Below are positions 55,279 through 62,907 of a stretch of DNA of 64,000 bases, piece by piece (positions within the stretch are counted from its first letter, which is position 1; each line of letters opens with the position of its first letter). The stretch comes from Zingiber officinale (taxonomy: Eukaryota > Streptophyta > Magnoliopsida > Zingiberales > Zingiberaceae). The stretch spans positions 125,709,750 to 125,773,749 of the forward strand of contig NC_055996.1 of assembly GCF_018446385.1 (NCBI RefSeq). Direction: 5' to 3'. The notes below the pieces were generated by a model. That model saw nothing but the letters and a program-made list of their open reading frames with translations, made no database searches and was not told the DNA's origin. The position numbers and the translations under genes were made by a program.

Positions 55279-56981
55279 TGTTGGGACCGAAATGTAGCTA
55301 GAGGGGGGGGTGAATAGCTCGTCGCGCGCTTCGTGTTATTCGTTGCTTGTTTCTTTGATGGTGTGCAGCGGAAATACAAGAAACAAAAACATATAACGCT
55401 AACACTTAAGGATTTACTTGGTATCCACCTCACAAGAGGTGACTAATCCAAGGATCCACATACGTACGCACCCTCCACTAATAAAACACTCCTTTATGGT
55501 AACTACTGAAGGCAGAGAAGCCCTACAAGACTCTCAATACAAGAAGAAAGAAAAGGGCAGTAAAGAACAAGCAAAAGCTTATAAGAAGTGCAATAAAAGC
55601 CCTAACCCTAACTTCTCTTCTTCGCCTCTTGACTTGGACAAAACTTCCAAGAATCTTCAAGATCTGGCGTGAAGAGCTCTATGGAGAAGCTGTGGAGTCA
55701 CCTGTGAAGATCGGAGCTGTATGCGTGAAGTTCTGCTGAAGGAAACGCTCGCCTGCAGCTAAATACGACGCCAACGGTCGGATCCCGATTGATTGGATTG
55801 CTCCCAATCAATCGGGGAGGCTTTGGATCGATCCACTGATCGATCCAGAGTGCCTCTGTATTCTCGGGAAAACGCCTGGATCGATCGACTGATCCACTAA
55901 TCGATTGGAGCCTCTGGATCGATCGGCTGATCGATCCAGAGAGGTTCTGTTCGTGCGACATTCCTCCCCAGTTGATCCACTGATCGATTGGGAGGATCCC
56001 TGTCGCGGGGACTCATCCGATCGATCGACCGATAGATTGGACATTAGCCAATCGATTGACTGATCGATCCAGCTCTTGGTTTTTGCCCTAAAACCAAGTC
56101 CAAAGCCCCCTAAACCAACATCCAGTTAACCCTTGACCTGTTGGTACATGTGTCTAGCCTCCTACCATCCTTGGTCTGCTAGGACTCCCTCACCAAGTGT
56201 CCGGTCAATCCTTTTGACCCACTTGGACTTTTCTTCCTCGTACCAAGTATCCGGTCAAACCCTTCGACCTACTTGGACTTTCACCAGATGTCTGGTCAAC
56301 CTTGACCCATCTGAATTTTCTCGTGCCTGGCTTCACTCACTAGGACTTCCCTTCTGCCTAGCTTCACTCACTAGGACTTCTCATCTGCCTGGCTTCACTC
56401 ACAAGGACTTTCACCTAACTTCACTCACTAGGATTTTCACCTGGCTTCACTCACCAGGATTTTCCTCTGCATGACTTCACTCACCAGGACTTTCACCTAG
56501 CTTCACTCACTAGGATTTCCTCACTACCTAACTTCATTCACTAGGTCTTTCACCTGGCTTCACTCACCAGGATTTTCTTCTGCCTGGCTTCACTCACTAA
56601 GACTTCCTTTGCCTAACCTCCAAGTTAGAACTTTCACCTGGCTTCACTCACCAGGATTTTTCTCCTACCTGGCTTCACTCACCGGACTTCCTTTGCCTAA
56701 CCTCCAAGTTAGGACTTTCACCTGGCTTCACTCACCAGGATTTTCCAGTCAAGTATCCGGTCAACCTTGACCTACTTGACTCTCCATCATAATCTCCACA
56801 CATGAACAATTGTACCTGTAATCTCCATGTGTTGCCTACATGTATTGTCAAACATGTATTGTAACATGTATTGTCAAACCATCAAAACATAAACATTAAG
56901 ACTCGAGCTTGACCCAATTCAAGCTCAGTCAAACTAGGTCAACCTTGACTTGGGGAATATTGCATCAACAATCTCCCAACA
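55279..56981 (-). repeat. 5' LTR of element B
   Basis: 1703 bp, TGTTGGGACCG to CCCAACA on the plus strand. Array of CCTGGCTTCACTCACCAGG-type hairpins at about 56090-56780, GATCGATC palindromes at 55787-56072, and a weak TATA-like GTATTTAG (minus) at 55760-55767. About 43 bp of the palindrome array that are present in the 3' LTR near 47655-47700 are missing here, between short GATC words. Confidence 0.9.
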
Positions 56982-56986
56982 AGAAT

Positions 56987-57235
56987 GAGGAGAGAGAACA
57001 AGAAGCGAGAAAGTGAAATGAAAGAAAAATTGAATAAATATATTAGGGGTATTTTTATCCAATACTTAATTTTCATTTTCATTCCAATCAAAAACCCAAG
57101 GGAAGAGGTAGGTTTCATCAATACCTAAGTTTTTAGGTTTCATTCCAAAATCTTGATTCCATTTCCATCAACCAAACACAAGATTTGAGAATAAATCCAT
57201 TCCCTCATTCTCAAACCCCTAAACTAAACGCCACT
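56987..57235. mobile_element. Harbinger-like MITE copy 2, right piece
   Basis: Ends with CTAAACTAAACGCCACT, a decayed inverted end, then TTA at 57236-57238. ATTCCAATC, GGTTTCATTCC and CCATTTCCATCAACCAAACAC blocks match the right arm of the copy at 25000-25130. Without insertions this copy would be about 1.04 kb. Confidence 0.75.
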
Positions 57236-57238
57236 TTA

Positions 57239-57603
57239 GTGTATTATTGGATTGATGAGTTGATATATTTTAATTAGTAGTGAAAGTTATGGTTATAGAT
57301 ATTGTTTATGTTTAATATATTTGGAATAGTAAGTATGTAGTTGAGTTAGTGAATAAGAGACAATGAGATAATAGTTGCATTGTGGAATTAGTGATTAATG
57401 TTGAAGGGTTAGTAAGTTATGTATTAGCTTATAAATAGGTGGCTTGTTGATTTACATCGAGAAAAATTATTTTATCCTTCTTGTCTATCCTTGACCTTCT
57501 ATTATTGTGTCAATCTTTTCTATTATTTTTCTTAACATTAGTATTAAAGACAAGTTTCAAGGAGAGTCATGGCTTTCAAAAGTCTGGTACAACTAGTCAT
57601 TCC
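57239..57603 (+). mobile_element. Old Copia LTR and gag start, interrupted by element C
   Basis: An AT-rich segment with CTTATAAATAGG near 57430 ends TTCTTAACA at about 57533. It is followed by TTAGTATTAAAGAC, a decayed version of TTGGTATCAGAGC, and then by an ATG (57570) opening MAFKSLVQLVIP, a typical beginning of Copia gag. Element C starts 34 bases after that ATG. Confidence 0.5.
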
Positions 57604-57860
57604 TGTTGGTGCAACCATAGGTCAAGGTTGACTTGGTTGACCTGACTCGAGTTGACCTGACTCGAGTTGTATTTTGATGTTTGACCTAGGAAGATTGTTG
57701 GTGCAACCTTAGGTCAATGTTGACCTAGTTGAGTTGTATTTTGATGTTTGACACTCGTGGAAGAGTTGTATTCTTGATATGGGACAAGAATAGATGTTTG
57801 GGAGATTATTGGTGCAACCGTAGGTCAAGGTTGACCTGGTTGACCTGATTCGGGAAAGAG

Positions 57861-58535
57861 TCCAAGTATGGAGACTTGGCAACGGAAAAAGTCCAAGCAG
57901 GGAACTTGGCACTGGAAAAGTCCAAGTAGGGAGCTTGGCACGCGAAAAATCCAAGTGTGGAGACTTGGCACGGGAAAAGTCCAAGTATGGAGACTTGGCA
58001 CTGGAAAAGTCCAAGTATGGAGACTTGGCACGGAGAAGTCCAAGCAGGGAGCTTGGCACGAGGGAAAGTCCTAACTGGGATGTTAGGCAGGTGGAAAGTC
58101 CCGGTGAGTGAAACCAGGCAGTGGGAAAGTCCTAACTGGGATGTTAGGCAGGTGGAAAGTCCTGGTGAGTGAAACCAGGCAGTGGGAAAGTCCTAACTGG
58201 GATGTTAGGCAGTGTGGAAAGTCCTGGTGAGTAAAGCCAGGCAGTTGTGGAAATCCTGGTGAGTGAAGCCAGGTGAAAACCCTAGTGAGTGAAACTAGGT
58301 GAAAGTCCTGGCGAGTGAAGCCGGGCAAGGGAAAATCCAGATGGATCAAGGGTGATCGGACATCTGGTGATGGGAAGTCCAAGTAGGTCATAGGAGTGAC
58401 CGGATACTTGGTACGGAGAGAAAAGTCTAAGTGGGTCAAAGGGATTAACCGGACACTTAGCGGGGAGTCCTAGCAGGTCAAGGGAGTGACTGGATGCTAG
58501 GCGCAATATACCAACAGGTCAAGATTGACTGGATG
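57861..58535 (+). repeat. Array of about 20 hairpin units with varying paired arms
   Basis: Successive units are CCAAGT-n-ACTTGG, CCAAGC-n-GCTTGG, CCTAAC-n-GTTAGG, CCTGGT-n-ACCAGG, CCTAGT-n-ACTAGG, CCAGAT-n-ATCTGG, CTAAGT-n-ACTTAG, CCTAGC-n-GCTAGG and CCAACA-n-TGTTGG. The late, longer units also have inner arms such as GGTCA/TGACC. Loops are 5-8 bases in the short units. Confidence 0.9.
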
Positions 58536-58569
58536 TTGGTTTGGACTTGGTTTGGACGAAAACCATGAA

Positions 58570-58938
58570 CTAGATCGATCTGGTGATCGATCCAGTGATA
58601 CCTCGAATATTCTGATCGGTCTGGTGACCGATCGATGCTATCGATAGCCTCGTGTGATGGCGATCGATCGATGACCGATCGGAATCGTCGAAGCGAGCGA
58701 GGCGGGCGCAGGGGCTGATCGGTGCGGGGACCGATCGGCCTGCTGATCGGTCCCGGCCGATCAGGAAGTTCCTGATCGATGCGTGGACCGATCGGAGCCT
58801 GATCGGTCTGTGGACCGATCAGGAGGTTCCCTGATCGGTCCATGGACCGATCAGAGATGAAACAGAAGCGAAGGCTAGGAATGGATCGGTGTGTGGACCA
58901 ATCCACATGGAGCCTGATCGGTCCACAGACCGATCCAG
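58570..58938 (+). repeat. GATCGGTC/GACCGATC palindrome array
   Basis: About ten words of the form GATCGGTCNNNNGACCGATC, some shortened, spaced 20-40 bp. The last lies about 65 bp before the TATA box. Confidence 0.9.
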
Positions 58939-59001
58939 GCACTAGCCGTTGCGACACAACGGCTAGACTTCTTCTGTGTTTTCTTCGCTTTCTTCGCAGG
59001 T

Positions 59002-59009
59002 TATAAAAG
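59002..59009 (+). promoter_or_regulatory. TATA box of element C 5' LTR
   Basis: TATAAAAG in GGTTATAAAAGGAAGG. The transcript should start about 25-30 bases downstream, dividing U3 from R. Confidence 0.8.
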
Positions 59010-59548
59010 GAAGGCTGCTGCTGCGAGCTTCGACCCTACTTCTTCCTGTCCCTAAGTGCTGCTGTGCTTGAGCTTTGTTGAGCTCCTCCAAAAGCTTCGC
59101 GTGAGCTTCTTCCTTCGGCTGGGACTCCGACTGAGCTGCTGCTGTGGTTGGCGTCTGAGAAGCTGTTGCTTCTTCAACAGTCGACAAGAAGGCAAGGGTT
59201 GTTTACATTTGCTGTGTATTTACTTCTTGCTTCTCTTGTATTTGTACTTCTTATCTTGCTGTTGCAAGAAGTAGTTGTGGCGAGGTTTCTCCACCCATAA
59301 GGAGCTCATATTTAGCCGGTTCTCCGGGGACTCATCCACCGACGGATTGGTAGGCTTCGTCCACCTTACGGACACGCCGAGGAGTAGGAGTTCATCTCCG
59401 AACCTCGTTACATCGGGTTTTTTTTCTTCTCCTTAGTTTCTTCCTTGTATTTCCGCTGCGACTAACCCTAACTGTAGGAAGAACGCGAGAATTTGGGGTG
59501 GCTATTCACACCCCCCCTCTCTAGCCGAGTACGAACGATCCTAACAAG

Positions 59549-59560
59549 TGGTATCAGAGC
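59549..59560 (+). other. Primer-binding site of element C
   Basis: TGGTATCAGAGC, exact complement of the 3' end of plant initiator Met-tRNA without CCA context, two bases after the LTR. Confidence 0.92.
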
Positions 59561-59607
59561 GAGGCCGCTCTTCGACGGATCAACACCCGGGGGAGCACGG
59601 GCTAGAG

Positions 59608-61059
59608 ATGGATCTCTATAGAGAAGATGTCACGATTCAACCCTTCTACGAGTCTCACGACAACTTCACGTATTGGAAGGTAAGGATGATGTATTTTCTT
59701 AGGACTAATATGTTAAATTGGTTTTGTGTACAAGAAGGGTTTTCCCCTCCGATGGATGAGGAAGGAAAACCTATCAAGAAGAAGGAGTGGACGAAAGAGC
59801 AAATCCGACAATCCGAAATCAATGACGAGGTAACAAAAATTATTGAATTTGTTTTACCTAATAATGTTTTGTGCAAGATAGATAGGTACAACAACGTCAA
59901 GGAATTGTGGAACAATTTGGCAAAATTCCATGAAGAGGAGCCTAGTGAGCCAAGTAGCTCACATCATGGAGGAAGCGAATTGGGAGTTGAGGGCTACTCA
60001 ACATCCAAGGAAGAAGAGGAGGAGAGCTCTTGTTCAAGATCGGAGCAAGAAGAGGCATCTACCTCCGGAAGGGATGAAGAAGAAAGCTCATCTACATCCA
60101 CAACCCTAGGTAACTCAAACACTGTGATTTCAAGCAAATTACACATAATGTGTTTTGAGTGTAGGAAGTTTGGGCACTACAAGAGTAAGTGTCCAAAGAG
60201 GGTTAGAAAGACTCCACCGGCACCAAAGGTCAAGGAAGTCGGAGTCTCGACATGCAAGAGCAAGAAGCACGTGGTGTGCTTCCAATGCAAGCAACAGGGA
60301 CACTATAGGAGCCAATGTCCAAGGGGGAGGCAACCTCACAAGGACAAAAGACCAAGTACGTGTAAAGGGGGAGCGAAGGCAAACCCTAAGGTATCCTCTA
60401 AGGTTCATTCTTGCACTTCTAATAAGATACATGCTAGTAGTCTTATTGCAATTGTCAAGAATGATAAGCATGTTAACTTTAGGAACCAATATATGTGCTT
60501 AGGTGCTAAACATGTTAGCCTAGATAAGGATAACACTAGGAAAGCCAACCCTAGGATCAACTCATCTAAGGCTAAGGAAAATCTAGGTAGAAATCCCAAA
60601 ACTACTCGACATATGCCTAGGAGTACCTCAAGGAACAATGACAAATTAAAACTTGAGGTATTAGAAAAGGAGAATCAAGTCTTGAGGTCAAGACTTGATA
60701 CTTTGGAAAAGGCTCTTAAGAACTTGGAGAAGTCATCTCTAGGGTTTAAGGGTCAAAAATCCAAGTCAAAGGACAAGAAAGGTTTGGGTCACAAACCTAA
60801 GTCCCAAACGGCCAAGCCCACTTATCACAATGTTCCATTCGATTATGGAACAAAATCTAGGGTTATGAAGACCAACACCAAGGTCACAAGGGGAGTCACC
60901 CCTAGAGTTGATCTTGATGAGTCCCAAATGGCCAAGGTTTTAAAGCCTAAGAGGGTCATTAGGAGGGTTGCTAGGGAAGTTATCCCTAGTGAATATTTAG
61001 TGAACCCAATGAGCTCTAATAGGTATTGGGTTCCTAGGAGCATCTTCTCTACCCCATAG
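59608..61059 (+). CDS. Gag polyprotein of element C, intact, no pol
   Basis: From the first ATG (59608) there are 483 codons to a TAG; a longer frame would need a GTG inside the primer site. Residues about 8-120 are the capsid-like part (FYESHDNFTYWKVRMMYFLR, VLPNNVLCKIDRYNNVKELW), as in Copia gag. A Ser/Glu-rich acidic linker follows, then two CCHC knuckles, CFECRKFGHYKSKC and CFQCKQQGHYRSQC, near residues 190-245. Basic linkers come next, then a coiled coil (LEVLEKENQVLRSRLDTLEK) and the tail EVIPSEYLVNP...RYWVPRSIFSTP. In complete Copia elements protease would start about here; this frame simply stops. The protein should assemble particles and bind element RNA. Confidence 0.9.
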   Translation: MDLYREDVTIQPFYESHDNFTYWKVRMMYFLRTNMLNWFCVQEGFSPPMDEEGKPIKKKEWTKEQIRQSEINDEVTKIIEFVLPNNVLCKIDRYNNVKELWNNLAKFHEEEPSEPSSSHHGGSELGVEGYSTSKEEEEESSCSRSEQEEASTSGRDEEESSSTSTTLGNSNTVISSKLHIMCFECRKFGHYKSKCPKRVRKTPPAPKVKEVGVSTCKSKKHVVCFQCKQQGHYRSQCPRGRQPHKDKRPSTCKGGAKANPKVSSKVHSCTSNKIHASSLIAIVKNDKHVNFRNQYMCLGAKHVSLDKDNTRKANPRINSSKAKENLGRNPKTTRHMPRSTSRNNDKLKLEVLEKENQVLRSRLDTLEKALKNLEKSSLGFKGQKSKSKDKKGLGHKPKSQTAKPTYHNVPFDYGTKSRVMKTNTKVTRGVTPRVDLDESQMAKVLKPKRVIRRVAREVIPSEYLVNPMSSNRYWVPRSIFSTP

Positions 61060-62894
61060 ATGGGTTAGAGAGTGTCAACTCCGATTAGAAGGGTAGTTAA
61101 CCCAACTTTGAGGAAATTGACACTCAAGGAGCATTTTCAAGGTTTTGAGAACTTTTGAAAATGAAATGGAATTATCATTTACTCCTTTGAAGAGTTAAAT
61201 GTGCCTAAAAGATTGGAAATTTCATTTTTAATCTCAATTGGCATAATTTGGGAAAATCTAGAGAACTCTCGAGGAAAACTGAAACATGCCAAGTTTTGAG
61301 GATAAATTTGATCTTTAAGTGGCATGAATTAATCTAGAGTTCAAGAAGTGTCAAAATTAGGATTTTGGCATTTTGGGGCAATCTACGATTAAATTTGAAG
61401 TTAGCCAAGTGGTTAAGGATACTTAGATAGGTAATCTAGGTATATTTATTTATGCTAAATCTTGCCATGATTATTTGTCCTCACATGTCATGACATCATG
61501 TTTAGTTTTATTATCATTTGAAATGTCATGATAATGCTTAGGCTAGTTTTTATGTCATGTTTATTTAAGTTTCAAACTTTATGCCATGACATCATAACAT
61601 TGGCACATATCTTCATTTATGATACCATTTTATGCCATGTCATCATCTCTTGCATTAATAATCAATTGAATTGATTTAAGGATGAAAAACACATTTTGAT
61701 ATTGAGATCAAATTTGTGTTTAGAAAATGCATGAGACCTTAGTCTAAGATATCTAAACCCATATCTTACATCAAAATTGCCATGGATGTGTTTGATACAC
61801 TTTAGATGTGTGTGAGATATTAGGATCATGAATTAGGATCAAGGTGTATAGTGCTTGTACCTAGATGAGCCTAATTCAAGAAATGGAGGATCATAGGGAA
61901 AGCTTGTGTACAAGTCATGTACATTTAGCCCTAAGATTATGGTCCTAAATTAAAAGGTTTAAAATCATTTTAAAATTGATTTGGAAAACCTTGATGAAGC
62001 CATCTTAGTGATTGCATTCATCATTGAACATTGTGATACAAAGTTGAGTTAAACTTGAACTATTTCAAAGTTTTTGAACTTTGTATCAAGATTGAAAAAT
62101 GGAAGTTATTTTCATAAGAAACTATTTTTCCATGATAGTATATGTTATGAGGAATGTATCCTCAAAATTTCACAATTTTTCGAATTTTATAGAATTTTCT
62201 AGGAGTTTCTGAATTTCGGGAAGGAAATTTCAGAAATCTCCTGTCAGAGTCTGGATCGGTCTGGGGACCGATCCAGGGAAGTCCTGATCGGTCTGCAGAC
62301 CGATCCAGTGAAGCATGGATCGGTCTGCAGACCGATCCAGTAAGATCCAGAGGCCTGAAATGAAGCATGGATCGGTCTGGGGACCGATCCAGGGGGCTTT
62401 TGATCGGTTTGAGGACCGATCAGTGCGTGCCAGTTTCTGATTTTCAGCATGTGTCTGAAATTTCAGTTTTTGGGAGTTGAGTTTCGGGTTTCTAAAGGTT
62501 TGAAACTCTCCAAGACATTGTTGGTGCAATGGTCAAGGGGGAGTTGACCTTTAGGGGGAGTTTTTACCTAATTGTCAAGGGGAGTTGACTCTTAGGGGGA
62601 GTTTTTACTCCTTAAGACTTTTGAGGATTAGTGACATAGGATTGTCACTAAGTTGATTGTTGAGTTTAGTATCAAGGGGGAAATTAAGAGTTTCAATGAA
62701 AGGTATGAGACTTTCATTAGGAGGAAACTCTTGACCTTGATTCTCTCTTTTTGATGTGTGTTAAAAAGGGGGAGAGTGTTGGAGAATGGGAGAATGTTCT
62801 AGATAATGTTCAAGGAAGAACATTGAAGAACATTGGGAAACCTAAGTTAGGTTATCGGATTAACCTAACTTGATTATGGTTTTGTCAAACATCA
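61060..62894 (+). mobile_element. 3' untranslated region of element C
   Basis: 1.8 kb without an ORF of interest. It holds the internal palindrome array at 62248-62430 and, from 62530, several GGGGGAGTT and AAGGGGGAGA words, which look like additional purine tracts before the true polypurine tract. Confidence 0.85.
62248..62430 (+). repeat. Internal GATCGGTC/GACCGATC array of element C
   Basis: Five to six units of GGATCGGTCTGNNGACCGATCC type (two have the extra centre CTGCAG), the same flavour as in the C LTR. It lies about 470 bp before the polypurine tract. Confidence 0.9.
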
Positions 62895-62907
62895 AAAAGG
62901 GGGAGAT
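62894..62907 (+). other. Polypurine tract of element C
   Basis: AAAAAGGGGGAGAT directly before the LTR start TGTTGGTGC. Confidence 0.92.

Larger units (their letters stand above)
45993..56981 (-). mobile_element. Gag-only LTR retrotransposon B (TR-GAG type)
   Basis: Perfect 5-bp duplications AGAAT flank it (45988-45992 and 56982-56986). The 5' LTR is 55279-56981. The 3' LTR is 45993-51172 and is interrupted by two solo LTRs. With these removed the LTRs are about 1.7 kb each. The primer site TGGTATCAG lies two bases after the 5' LTR, and the polypurine tract AAAAAGGGGGAGAT abuts the 3' LTR. The interior is 4.1 kb: gag (53411-55136) and about 2.2 kb of untranslated sequence with a palindrome array. 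No pol. It is closely related to C in gag ending, LTR hairpins and 3' region. Confidence 0.92.
57604..59546 (+). repeat. 5' LTR of element C
   Basis: 1943 bp, TGTTGGTGCAACC to CCTAACA. The first 230 bp repeat the LTR start three times (57604, about 57693, about 57809), each with GGTCAAGGTTGACC or a close variant. Hairpin array 57861-58535, GATCGGTC..GACCGATC array 58570-58938, TATA box 59002-59009. The R-U5 part (59030-59546) is rich in CTT/CTG. Antisense frames through the arrays are artefacts. Confidence 0.93.

Noticed and set aside
57861..58535. CRISPR-like array
   Set aside because: Repeats are short and variable, spacers are not unique, there are no cas genes, and the context is a plant LTR.
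58083..58957. Long minus-strand ORFs rich in DRS, GPQTDQ and FTHQDF repeats (also at 47558, 51961, 55698, 62162, 63448)
   Set aside because: They are the palindrome and hairpin arrays read as protein. The same periodic peptides appear in several frames and both strands, with no family signature.
58963..59187. 74-codon minus-strand ORF in the R region of element C
   Set aside because: It is antisense to the transcript start region, Ala/Gln/Glu-rich from CTT/CTG-rich leader sequence, with no support from B.
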